Part shown: one piece after another, positions 5,481 through 13,052 of the stretch
Layout of the letters: every line of letters starts with the position of its first letter
How positions within the stretch are numbered: position 1 is the stretch's first letter
Origin: Blastocatellia bacterium
GTDB taxonomy: Bacteria; Acidobacteriota; Blastocatellia; Pyrinomonadales; Pyrinomonadaceae
NCBI GenBank assembly: GCA_013695495.1
Contig: JACDAK010000314.1
Span: 1 to 28,300, forward strand
Length of the DNA: 28,300 nt
Reading direction: 5' to 3'
Notes under the pieces: generated by a model
Seen by the model: only the letters and a program-made list of their open reading frames with translations
Database searches by the model: none
What the model was told of the DNA's origin: nothing
Translations under genes and position numbers: made by a program

Positions 5481-7475
5481 ATGGCCGATTCTAATCAAGT
5501 TGACCCGCCCGAAGGCTCCACAACACTCCCGCGTGAGGTTTTCGAGAGGATATTTGACCTTTATGCTGTGCTCGACGGTAAAAGTAGAATCCTACAGCTT
5601 CACGGAGCTATATTTAGTCGCACCTCTGTTGATCCAAGCCCGTTGAGCGGTCAGCAATTCAGTGAAACCGTATACTGGCAAACATCTGAGAACAACTCGC
5701 GAATGATCGCGGCCTCGATCGTAGATGCGTTGCGCGGAAAAAGTGTTAAAACTGTGCTCGATTTCCGAATCAGTGCGAAAGAGCATATCCCGATTGAGTT
5801 GAGTTTCGTACCGGGCTCCGAGCCGGACAATAAAGCCCGGGTTTACGTCTTTGGTGAAGCCGTCACCGTAGAAAGAACTAAGAACGAGCAGGCTTCCATC
5901 GATGGCGACAGGCTGCTCTCGGCCGCTGACAATGCGGAGATCGGATTGTGGTTTTGGGACTTTACAAATAACAGGATCTTTTCGACACCGCGCTGCAACG
6001 AACTCCTAGGGCTTCCGCCTTATGGGACGATCTCGCACGAAGCCTTGCTGAATGCGGTCCACCCCGACGACCGTGAGTACGTTGACGAATTTCTACGCGA
6101 GTCGCGAGCTTCAGGGACAAAATACGAAGAAGAGTTTCGCGTTGTTTATCCGGATAACAGCGTCGACTGGATCTCCGTTGAAGGAAAATCCACGTTGGGC
6201 GGCTCGGACACGGCTACGGAAATGATGGGCATTATTCGTAAGGTGACCGACGAGAAGCGTGCGGCGACTGAACTCGCGAAGGTCTATGACCGGGAAAAAC
6301 GCGCTCGCGACGAAGCCGTTGAAGCGAACCGAGCGAAGGATTTCTTCCTAGCGTTCGTTTCCCACGAGCTGCGTGCACCGCTAAACGCGATCCTCGGGTG
6401 GTCGAAGATCCTTCTGACCAAGAAAGTCGACGACGAAACGCGAAAGAATGCGTTGGAAACGATCGAACGGAGTGCGAGGATACAGGCGAAGCTTATAAAC
6501 GACCTTGTCGACTCGGCCCGCGTCGCCTCCGGCAAACTCCGGTTGGAGTACCGGCCTACTAATCTTTTCGACCTTATCCACGGCTCGTGCCAGGCTCACA
6601 GCCCGGCCGCAGACGCCCGAAACATCGACCTTAAGTTCACGTCCGAGGAAAAAGAAGTTGTCGTCTTCGGCGATGCTAATCGGCTTCAGCAAGTGTTCGG
6701 CAACATCATCGCAAACGCTATCAAGTTCACTCCCGACGGTGGGAAGGTACATGTGAGCATGCGGGTCGAGGATAAGCATGCGATCACTGACGTTGTCGAC
6801 AACGGCAGGGGCATCTCGCCGGAAGTGATGCCAAACATCTTCCGCCAGTTCTCTCAGGGAGGGCCGGCGGCAAACAAAAACAGCGCAGGGCTGGGCTTAG
6901 GACTCTCGATCGCGAAGGTGCTTGCCGAACGACATGGCGGGGTTATCTCTGCCGAAAGCGAGGGTTCGGAAAAAGGTTCGAAGTTCACAGTGAGCCTTCC
7001 CCTCACAAAGCCGTCGGCGGCGACAATGACCGAGTCTTCGGCTGAGATCCAAAGCACGCTGTATGCCTTAAAGGATCGTTTTGTGATGGTAGTCGAGGAT
7101 GACCCCGATTCGCGGGAAGTGCTTCAACTTTTCCTTGAAGGCCACGGAGCGAAAGTTAAGACCGCGACTGACGGGCTCTCCGCCCGAAAGCTGCTTGCTG
7201 ACACTTCGAACGGTCTGCCCGACATCATTATCTCAGACCTTGCCATGCCGGAAGAGGACGGTTACACGCTGCTCTCAAACATCCGGGCCCTTGACGCAAA
7301 ACATGGCGGAATGATCCCGGCGATCGCCCTGAGTGCGTTTGCGACCGCAGAAAGCCGAGAGCGGGCGTTCAGAGCGGGATTTCAAAAATATCTGACCAAG
7401 CCCTATGAACCTGACAGCTTGATCGCTGAAATTCAGGGGCTCGTCTCGGTGATAAATGAGAACGGCGTTCACTGA
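5481..7475 (+). CDS. Hybrid sensor histidine kinase (PAS - HisKA - HATPase - receiver)
   Basis: I prefer the ATG at 5481 (MADSNQVDPPEG), giving 664 residues; a start at 5379 would add 34 residues that look like leader sequence. No strong ribosome site is visible for either. Residues 15-140 are a poorly conserved input region. About 150-275 is a PAS/PAC domain (IGLWFWDFTNN ... HPDDREYVDEF). The phosphoacceptor is H295 in FVSHELRAPLN. The ATPase boxes are NIIANAIKF (N), DNGRGI (G1) and GLGLGLSIAKVL (G2). A C-terminal receiver has D586 in SDLAMP and a K in LTKPYEP. There is no transmembrane segment or signal peptide, so it is probably cytoplasmic and senses an internal cue through PAS. It ends in a receiver with no histidine phosphotransfer domain, so a relay to the NtrC-type regulator would need another HPt protein or direct transfer from H295. 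Confidence 0.93.
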   Translation: MADSNQVDPPEGSTTLPREVFERIFDLYAVLDGKSRILQLHGAIFSRTSVDPSPLSGQQFSETVYWQTSENNSRMIAASIVDALRGKSVKTVLDFRISAKEHIPIELSFVPGSEPDNKARVYVFGEAVTVERTKNEQASIDGDRLLSAADNAEIGLWFWDFTNNRIFSTPRCNELLGLPPYGTISHEALLNAVHPDDREYVDEFLRESRASGTKYEEEFRVVYPDNSVDWISVEGKSTLGGSDTATEMMGIIRKVTDEKRAATELAKVYDREKRARDEAVEANRAKDFFLAFVSHELRAPLNAILGWSKILLTKKVDDETRKNALETIERSARIQAKLINDLVDSARVASGKLRLEYRPTNLFDLIHGSCQAHSPAADARNIDLKFTSEEKEVVVFGDANRLQQVFGNIIANAIKFTPDGGKVHVSMRVEDKHAITDVVDNGRGISPEVMPNIFRQFSQGGPAANKNSAGLGLGLSIAKVLAERHGGVISAESEGSEKGSKFTVSLPLTKPSAATMTESSAEIQSTLYALKDRFVMVVEDDPDSREVLQLFLEGHGAKVKTATDGLSARKLLADTSNGLPDIIISDLAMPEEDGYTLLSNIRALDAKHGGMIPAIALSAFATAESRERAFRAGFQKYLTKPYEPDSLIAEIQGLVSVINENGVH

Positions 7476-7485
7476 GAACGCCGTT
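7461..7485 (+). terminator. Terminator hairpin overlapping the kinase stop codon
   Basis: AACGGCGTTC (7461-7470) and GAACGCCGTT (7476-7485) pair perfectly around a five-base loop that contains the TGA stop. The sequence TCGCTATTTT follows, a modest T tract. Ribosomes reaching the stop would melt this hairpin. Confidence 0.65.
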
Positions 7486-7500
7486 TCGCTATTTTAATCG

Positions 7501-8757
7501 TCAATCTCGTCTGCCGGCGGATATCTCGTATGCCTTCTTCAGCAGGCTTACGAACTCCGACCGGTATCCCGTTGCATCCGCACCCTGCCCCGCACGCGCC
7601 AATTCTGACGCGGAAGGATATGCCGCACCACCCTTGTAACGAGAATCGCGAAGCAGCAGGCCAAATTGCGCGACCGATGCGGCAAATTTCATGTTCGCTG
7701 ACGCCGCTCGGATGTTTGCGATCGAATCCGTAACGCCCATCGTAAGGAGCTTGCTCACATCGCCGTCGGGCTGCTGGTATCGGAGCTTCACGGTTGCGAG
7801 CTCAGATGTGAAATTCCCTCTCGGCTCCCGCACTTCTGAATATTTGAGTTCGATGCCCGAGTTGTCGACCTTTACACCGGCAGGCACGATCTCGTACAAC
7901 GCTGTGACCGAATGGCCGGCTCCGATCTCGCCCGCATCCTTTGTGTCATCCGCAAAATCCTGCGCCGCCAGCATGCGGTTCTCATATCCGATCAGCCGAT
8001 ATCCTGCGACCTTTGCCGGGTTGAACTCGACCTGGATCTTCACGTCCTTTGCTATCGTGTAAAGCGTGCCGGCGACTTGCTCGCCCATAGCCCGACGGGC
8101 TTCGTCACGGCTGTCGATGTAAGCGTAATTGCCGTTACCCTTATTTGAGAGGGTCTCCATCATCGAGTCATTCAAATTTCCGCGTCCGTAACCGAGCACC
8201 GAAAGAAAGACGCCGGTCTTGCGTTTCTCTTCGATCATCTCGACCAGTTCGTCGTTGCTCCGCACTCCCACATTGAAATCGCCGTCGGTTGCGAGGATGA
8301 CGCGGTTGTTTCCCCCGCGGATGAAATTATTTGCCGCGACGGTGTACGCAAGCCGGATTCCATCACCGCCGTTAGTAGAACCGCCTGCCTCGAGGCGCCC
8401 GAGCGCGGCAAGTATCTCGCCTTTCTTCGAGACGGACGTGGACGGAAGCACGAGGCCACTCGAACCGGCGTACACCGCGATGGCTATACGGTCATTTGGC
8501 TTGAGCTGCTCGACCAGCATCCGAAGGCTCTCTTTGACGAGCGGGAGCCTGTCGGGCATGTTCATAGATCCGGACACATCTATAAGGAACACAAGATTTG
8601 TCGGGGGCGTCTGCTCCATGGACACTCGCTTGCCCTGCAGGCCGATCTTTAGAAGGTGATGCTGCGGGTTCCAGGGGCACGATGCGGCCTCAGTACTAAC
8701 TGAAAACGGCACGTCGCCCATCGGCTGCGGGTAGTCGTAATCGAAGTAATTGATCAT
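7501..8757 (-). CDS. YfbK-like VWA protein, C-terminal segment (gene split by a one-base shift)
   Basis: These 418 residues begin MINYFDYDYPQPMGD and contain the rest of a YfbK-type protein. An inter-domain region is followed by a von Willebrand factor A domain with the metal-ion site D60-x-S62-x-S64 (LIDVSGSM), then a C-terminal DUF3520-like domain ending RRD. In intact family members the sequence reads continuously '...RIEEMINYFDYDYP'. Here the RIEE part is in the previous frame and is followed at once by TGA, which overlaps this ATG as ATGA. One missing A explains the break. If expressed alone this segment lacks a signal sequence and would stay in the cytoplasm, whereas the family is exported and lipid-anchored. 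Either the gene is broken, the break is a sequencing error, or the two parts are joined by a -1 shift. Confidence 0.85.
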   Translation of the reverse strand: MINYFDYDYPQPMGDVPFSVSTEAASCPWNPQHHLLKIGLQGKRVSMEQTPPTNLVFLIDVSGSMNMPDRLPLVKESLRMLVEQLKPNDRIAIAVYAGSSGLVLPSTSVSKKGEILAALGRLEAGGSTNGGDGIRLAYTVAANNFIRGGNNRVILATDGDFNVGVRSNDELVEMIEEKRKTGVFLSVLGYGRGNLNDSMMETLSNKGNGNYAYIDSRDEARRAMGEQVAGTLYTIAKDVKIQVEFNPAKVAGYRLIGYENRMLAAQDFADDTKDAGEIGAGHSVTALYEIVPAGVKVDNSGIELKYSEVREPRGNFTSELATVKLRYQQPDGDVSKLLTMGVTDSIANIRAASANMKFAASVAQFGLLLRDSRYKGGAAYPSASELARAGQGADATGYRSEFVSLLKKAYEISAGRRD

Positions 8758-9143
8758 TCCTCAATGCGGACCGAGTCTTTCGGCGGCATCACGCCGTCGT
8801 TGATGAAGCGACGGACGTTTGCATATGAGGCAGTATCAACATCGATCGAGAAGGTAGAAAGGGGCGCGCGGCGAGTCTCGAGAAATGGATTTTCTTCGAT
8901 CTCCGCGTAGCGGTCGCCGCCTTCGCCCCTGTCAAGCTGACCGCCGGCGCCGCTTCCGTAAACCTCGGGGGCCACGGCCATGCTCATGTTGGCCATTGTA
9001 TTTGCCGTAGCCGGGTATGGAGCCGACACATTAGAATTCGACGCAATTTCTTTTAAACTGCTGTCGCCGCACCCCGACAGAACCAGACCCAGAAATAAAC
9101 AGTGCGCCGTTGCCCGAAACCGAATAGAAGCTGACATTTTCAT
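8754..9143 (-). CDS. YfbK-like VWA lipoprotein, N-terminal segment (gene split by a one-base shift)
   Basis: The start is the ATG at 9143 (MKMSASIRFRATAH), with GGAGG four bases upstream; this gives 129 residues. A lipoprotein signal peptide ends at L22-S23-G24-C25, predicting lipidation at C25 and display in the outer membrane or periplasm. A low-complexity linker follows, then the conserved YfbK N-terminal domain (PF12450-like) with PLSTFSIDVDTASYANVRRF and MPPKDSVRIEE. The frame then hits TGA exactly where homologues continue into MINYF. The product would be a lipid-anchored stub without the VWA domain. It overlaps the next frame by 4 bases, which could allow translational re-initiation. 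Confidence 0.82.
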   Translation of the reverse strand: MKMSASIRFRATAHCLFLGLVLSGCGDSSLKEIASNSNVSAPYPATANTMANMSMAVAPEVYGSGAGGQLDRGEGGDRYAEIEENPFLETRRAPLSTFSIDVDTASYANVRRFINDGVMPPKDSVRIEE

Positions 9144-9166
9144 AATTCCTCCGTTTAAAGTTTTAA

Positions 9167-9203
9167 GACCCACCCTCGTTTGGAAAAAGAACGAGGATGG
9201 GTC
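9167..9203 (-). terminator. Hairpin between the 179-aa gene and the VWA lipoprotein gene
   Basis: GACCCACCCTCGTT (9167-9180) pairs with AACGAGGATGGGTC (9190-9203) with one mismatch, around a nine-base loop. On the minus strand TTAAAACTTT follows. It lies 24 bases after the stop of the 179-aa gene and 23 bases before the lipoprotein start, so it may terminate, attenuate or stabilise. Confidence 0.5.
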
Positions 9204-9227
9204 ATGAACCTTGCACGGCTCGAAGAA

Positions 9228-9767
9228 TTATTTCATCTTCTTTGAATTGCGGCCGTGGGAATAGAGCACCTGAAAGGGCTCAGAGAACTCGACGGTATCC
9301 TGATGACGGATAAGCGGGACATCTGAAACTGCTATCTCGGAGTAGTAGTTTTCCGAGGGATCGATCGGACTTCCCGCCAGATCACTTTCAAATTCGACGA
9401 TCGCAAAACGTTCGCCCTGAAACGGAGCGGTGACAGTTTTGTTGCCGAGAAAGAGCTGGCTTCCCCGCCCTGTTCCAGTCAGGACGCGTTGGGTGAGATA
9501 AAGATCGGCGGGCGGCGAACCGAACCCGTTCCATCTCACGGAGACCCGCGAGATCATCTTTTGGCGGTCGCTGTCGTACTGAACGGCCTCAACCTTGAAC
9601 GTTAACGGCTTCTGCACGGCGGGCGGTAGTGCGAAACAATCCTTTGGCTCGGTGTAAATGTGTGTCGGCAGCCGCAAAATAGAAAGCGCTCCGAAATAGG
9701 CGAACGCGGCGATGGTAAGAACAATGATCGATGTAAAAAGTGCAAAACCTGCGAAATGTTTCTTCAT
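9228..9767 (-). CDS. Membrane-anchored or exported protein of unknown function
   Basis: This 179-residue protein starts MKKHFAGFALFTSIIVLTIA, with a single N-terminal hydrophobic helix (residues 7-31) lacking a lipobox, so it is either a signal anchor or an uncleaved signal peptide. The remainder is a soluble, beta-rich domain (LTFKVEAVQYDSDRQKMISR ... AIVEFESDLAGSPIDPSENY) with one cysteine (DCFALPP) and a basic end, GRNSKKMK. I do not recognise a family. GGGGAG lies 7 bases before the ATG. It precedes the VWA lipoprotein gene on the same strand with a hairpin between them, so it may be co-transcribed with it and act at the cell surface. Confidence 0.75.
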   Translation of the reverse strand: MKKHFAGFALFTSIIVLTIAAFAYFGALSILRLPTHIYTEPKDCFALPPAVQKPLTFKVEAVQYDSDRQKMISRVSVRWNGFGSPPADLYLTQRVLTGTGRGSQLFLGNKTVTAPFQGERFAIVEFESDLAGSPIDPSENYYSEIAVSDVPLIRHQDTVEFSEPFQVLYSHGRNSKKMK

Positions 9768-9890
9768 GACAAACTCCCCCTACTCGATTGAACGCAAATT
9801 GCCGAGGCCGCTTGCAGACTTAAGTTAATAATAGCGGAAACGTCGGAGAAGCAGAAACTTTTTTCGCCGAACCGATCATTGTTGTCCTCC

Positions 9891-10517
9891 TTATCGAAAT
9901 TCGATCGTACGAGCGAGCGAGGGCAGACAATTTAACGCCACGATCCGAGCCTGATCATCGCCGACACGCAAGATGCTGACGGAGCCGGGAAAAAGCTCTA
10001 GACGCGTGAGATGATCTAGATGCATGCCCGCGTAATGAACGATGACAGATCTCAGCGGGTCACCGTGCGAGACGACGGCGACGGTGTGCCCCGCGTGCTT
10101 GCGTCTTATGTCTTCAAAGGCGGAAACCATTCGCTGCTGCACATCAAGTATGGTTTCTCCGCCCGGCATCCGGGTCGAACTCCGAAAGGTGTTGAACAGC
10201 TGCCATTGTCGGATCGCGTTGAGATCAGCAAAGCTCTTGCCCGTGAACTCACCGAAATCGAATTCGTTAAGCCCCTCATGAACCTCGACCGGGCTGTTTG
10301 TACGGTCGCTTATAAGCTTCGCAGTTTCCCTAGTGCGTTCAAGCGGGCTGGAATAGATCCGTGCGATCGCGATGCCGGCAAGCATCTCCGGCAGCTCACG
10401 AGCGTCGTTTCTTCCCTGTTCGCTCAAGCTCATTCCGGCACCGCGGCCTGCGAGTGTGCCGTTAACAAGAGCGTCGGTCATCGTATGGCGGATCAGTAAG
10501 AATGTTGTTCCGTCGAT
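9891..10517 (-). CDS. Histidine phosphatase (phosphoglycerate-mutase-like) with no standard start codon
   Basis: The frame encodes FLLIRHTMTD, LAGRGAG, YSSPLERTRETA, NEFDFGEFTG and VSHGDPLR. These are the hallmarks of the histidine phosphatase superfamily: the catalytic RH, the second RT, the acid residue and the second catalytic H. The first in-frame ATG is at 10481, after the catalytic RH, so that start cannot give an active enzyme. Upstream to the nearest in-frame stop there is no ATG, GTG or TTG. AGGAGG lies at 10525-10530, 7 bases before the ATC codon at 10517, which gives (M)DGTTFLLIRH, the expected length for the family (208 residues). I therefore propose an ATC start, or a mutated or misread ATG. 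The substrate cannot be predicted. It overlaps the small frame at 10493-10681. Confidence 0.72.
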   Translation of the reverse strand: MDGTTFLLIRHTMTDALVNGTLAGRGAGMSLSEQGRNDARELPEMLAGIAIARIYSSPLERTRETAKLISDRTNSPVEVHEGLNEFDFGEFTGKSFADLNAIRQWQLFNTFRSSTRMPGGETILDVQQRMVSAFEDIRRKHAGHTVAVVSHGDPLRSVIVHYAGMHLDHLTRLELFPGSVSILRVGDDQARIVALNCLPSLARTIEFR

Positions 10518-10681
10518 GCTGCTGCCTCCTTTGCTAATGCCGGTGTTGTTCCTGCTTCGAACAGATACGCTTCGAGCTCAGCTGCCCTGTGTTCGTCCGT
10601 GTGCTGGCGGAGTACGCGCCGGCGGGCACGTACTCCCACAGCGGCCCTCTCACTCTCTGATGTGTCGTTTAGTATCCGCAT
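10493..10681 (-). pseudogene. Fragment resembling the C-terminal tail of a CgeB-type glycosyltransferase
   Basis: The 62-residue frame reads MRILNDTSESERAAVGVRAR and continues RVLRQHTDEHRAAELEAYL. That pattern (a short helix, then 'ARRRVLxxHTxxHRAxELExYL') is the usual end of CgeB/YkvP-like and related GT-B glycosyltransferases. The frame can be read nine codons further back (NSLVAEKDV), still resembling that family, before an in-frame TAG at 10709-10711. The rest of the enzyme is absent, because the ABC permease gene ends just upstream. It looks like a remnant, although it could now be a short leader gene whose translation feeds ribosomes to the overlapping phosphatase frame. The family match is from pattern memory only. 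Confidence 0.4.
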
Positions 10682-10719
10682 AACATCTTTCTCAGCGACT
10701 AATGAATTCTATAGCGACA

Positions 10720-10738
10720 GTGAACGAGACACGTTCAC
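10720..10738 (-). terminator. Short hairpin overlapping the ABC permease stop
   Basis: GTGAACG and CGTTCAC pair perfectly around AGACA. On the minus strand the sequence after it is TGTCGCTATAG, with no T tract, so intrinsic termination is doubtful. Confidence 0.3.
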
Positions 10739-12087
10739 ACTTGCCTTATCCATTTGAGCACTTCGGGGAGGGTGGCGCGTTTTCCGTACATCAACATCCC
10801 GACGCGGTAGACGCGTGAAGTGAGCCAGACCAGGCCGGCGATCGCGATCGAATTGACGGCCACCGCGAGTAGTATGTGCCAGAACGGGGGCATTTCGGCG
10901 AGTATTCTGACAGGCATTGTAATGGGAGAAAAGAATGGCGCAATCGATGCCCAGAATGAAAGCGAGCTATTCGGATCGCGCATCACGGCGAAGCTTAGAT
11001 AGAAGCCGACCAGTAGTAACATAATAGGCGGAAAAGCAAACTGGCCGCCTTCCTGAACCGACGTTACCATCGAGCCGATGAGGGCGAAGATCGCCGCGTA
11101 GGTGAAAAATCCGACCAAAAAGAAGATCAGAAAATAGACGATCATCAATGGAGTGATCGGCGGGACTGAGGCGACGAGCGGGGCAAGATCAGATTGAAAA
11201 GCGAGAAAGCTGATCAGAACGGCCGCAGTCAAAACCCAAATACCCAGCTGCGTCAGGCCCGCCATTCCCACGCCAACAAGCTTGCCCATCATCAGTTCGA
11301 AGGGCCGTGCGGATGAAAAGAGTATCTCAGCTATCCGAGTCTCTTTTTCTTCGACCACAGCACCGAGTATCGCCTGGCCGTAGATCGCGAGCGTCACGTA
11401 GATCATCAGCCCGATTATCAGCGAAGCGATCATTAAACCGCTCGTGTCCTTATCCTCACCGCGGTCGTCGATACCCTTCGCGTCGAAGTTAACATTTCCG
11501 CTTAACTGCGCTAGCCGCTCTTCGCTTATGTCGGCATTCGCGAGCCGCTGCGAGCGCACGGCCCGGTTGAGTGCATTGCGAAAGCTGTCGTTTGTGACGA
11601 TGTCTCCCGCGCGACGCGAACGGAACTCGAAGCGTGCATCAGATGCCTCAATGTCGGTGGGAATGATGAGAAACGCGTCTATCTCGCCACGTATTATCAT
11701 CGACGTCAGTTCGCTGCGGACGGATTCAGCCGCACGTCCGGTTGAGTCGAACTCCGTAAAGATGAAAGCTTCCTGGAACTGCTCGGCGGTCCGGTTGAGT
11801 TGCTCATTCTGATCCGTCGAGATGTTCGTTACGGCGTCGCGTGCGGCCTCACGCCTGCGTTCGGCGAGCCTTTCAGTAGATAGATTCTCGCGCAATCGCG
11901 GCGTGATGTTGCCCGTAGGGTCAACGATCGCGATACGCGTCGGTTCGCCCTTGATCGAAAAGATGAGCGCTGGGACCACTGCGAAACCCACGGCGAGCAG
12001 CGGCAACAGCATCGTGCCGATCAGGAACGACCATTTCAGGACGACCTTCTTGTATTCGTGTTTTACTATCGCCAGAAACTTGGTCAT
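10735..12087 (-). CDS. ABC-2 type transporter permease, NatB-like
   Basis: This 450-residue protein starts MTKFLAIVKHEYKKVVLKWS. It has one N-terminal span (about 19-40), then a hydrophilic extracytoplasmic region of roughly 190 residues rich in arginine and glutamate, then five hydrophobic spans from about residue 220 onward (IASLIIGLMIYVTLAIYGQA ... MIVYFLIFFLVGFFTYAAIF). 'VVEEKETRIAEILFSSARPFELMMGKLVGV' is the conserved coupling segment of ABC-2 exporters that meets the ATPase. This layout matches NatB of the NatAB sodium exporter and similar drug or lipid exporters; the substrate is not determined. The start overlaps the ATPase stop by four bases (ATGA), so the two subunits are translationally coupled and should form one inner-membrane complex. 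Confidence 0.9.
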   Translation of the reverse strand: MTKFLAIVKHEYKKVVLKWSFLIGTMLLPLLAVGFAVVPALIFSIKGEPTRIAIVDPTGNITPRLRENLSTERLAERRREAARDAVTNISTDQNEQLNRTAEQFQEAFIFTEFDSTGRAAESVRSELTSMIIRGEIDAFLIIPTDIEASDARFEFRSRRAGDIVTNDSFRNALNRAVRSQRLANADISEERLAQLSGNVNFDAKGIDDRGEDKDTSGLMIASLIIGLMIYVTLAIYGQAILGAVVEEKETRIAEILFSSARPFELMMGKLVGVGMAGLTQLGIWVLTAAVLISFLAFQSDLAPLVASVPPITPLMIVYFLIFFLVGFFTYAAIFALIGSMVTSVQEGGQFAFPPIMLLLVGFYLSFAVMRDPNSSLSFWASIAPFFSPITMPVRILAEMPPFWHILLAVAVNSIAIAGLVWLTSRVYRVGMLMYGKRATLPEVLKWIRQV

Positions 12088-13007
12088 GCCGCTCCCCTCA
12101 CTTTTTCGATGAAAATGTCGTTTAAGCTCGGTTCGGTCCGTTCGAATCTGGAAACGATAACACCGGACTCTACCATTCGCCGCAGCACGTCTTGTGGGTC
12201 GACGCCCTCGGCAAGGTGCAGTTCTTGAGCGTCCGAATGCGTCACTACACGTTCGATGATCGACGCATCGCCCAGAATCGCATCTGCATTGGTGCCGCGA
12301 AATGCTATGAGGTTCTGCCCATAGCTTTCTTTGATCTCGCGAAGGCTTCCCGACACGACCTTTCTCCCGCGATTGATCAGGACGATGTCATGACACAGGC
12401 GTTCCGCCGTTTCCATCAGATGGGTCGAAAAGATGATCGTCTTCTCGTTTGATTTAAACTCCGCGAGGACGTCGATCATGAACTCGACGTTTATCGGGTC
12501 GAGCCCGGAGAACGGCTCATCAAGTATCAGCAGGTCGGGATCATGCAAGACCGTCGCGATGAATTGGATCTTCTGCTGCATCCCCTTTGAAAGGTCCGAC
12601 GTCTTTTTCTTCTTCCATTCGCTCAGCTCCATACGGCCGAGCCATTTGTCGATCCGTTCATCCGCAACCGACTGCGACACACCCTTGAGCGCGGCGAAAT
12701 AGCGGAGCTGGTCGACGACCTTCATTTTCCGGTAAAGTCCGCGTTCCTCGGGCAAGTATCCGATACGGTTCTGAAGGCCGGACGACATCCGCTGGTCAAA
12801 CAGCGTGATAGAACCTTCATCCGGCGCCGTAATGCCGACTATCATCCGGATCGTGGTGGTCTTCCCTGCCCCGTTCGGACCAAGGAACCCGAAGATACGT
12901 CCCACCTTTACGTCAAAAGAGAGATCTTCCACGGCGGCGAATTCGCCAAAACGTTTGCTGACGTTCGATATTTTTAAAGAGATGGCGGGTTGCGATATGT
13001 CGAGCAT
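12084..13007 (-). CDS. ABC transporter ATP-binding protein, NatA-like
   Basis: The 307-residue protein begins MLDISQPAISLKISNVSKRF. It has Walker A GPNGAGKT near residue 45, the Q-loop region at GYLPEERGLY, the signature LSKGMQQK, Walker B LLILDEPFSGLDP and the switch histidine in FSTHLMETAE. The last 85 residues form a DUF4162-type regulatory tail common in ABC-2 exporter ATPases. 'YLPEERGLYRKM' is typical of the NatA/YhaQ group. It powers the permease encoded immediately downstream. No ribosome site is obvious before the ATG (TTTTATTTGAACAA). Only 45 bases separate it from the divergent CorA-like frame, so its promoter probably lies within that frame. Confidence 0.92.
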   Translation of the reverse strand: MLDISQPAISLKISNVSKRFGEFAAVEDLSFDVKVGRIFGFLGPNGAGKTTTIRMIVGITAPDEGSITLFDQRMSSGLQNRIGYLPEERGLYRKMKVVDQLRYFAALKGVSQSVADERIDKWLGRMELSEWKKKKTSDLSKGMQQKIQFIATVLHDPDLLILDEPFSGLDPINVEFMIDVLAEFKSNEKTIIFSTHLMETAERLCHDIVLINRGRKVVSGSLREIKESYGQNLIAFRGTNADAILGDASIIERVVTHSDAQELHLAEGVDPQDVLRRMVESGVIVSRFERTEPSLNDIFIEKVRGAA

Positions 13008-13052
13008 TTGTTCAAATAAAACAGGCGGAGCCCATCGGGTGACAGAAGGAAT

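Noticed and set aside
8740..8775. Programmed -1 frameshift in the VWA gene as the favoured explanation
   Set aside because: The site lacks a canonical X-XXY-YYZ slippery heptamer and no clear downstream stimulator was seen, so mutation or sequence error is more likely.
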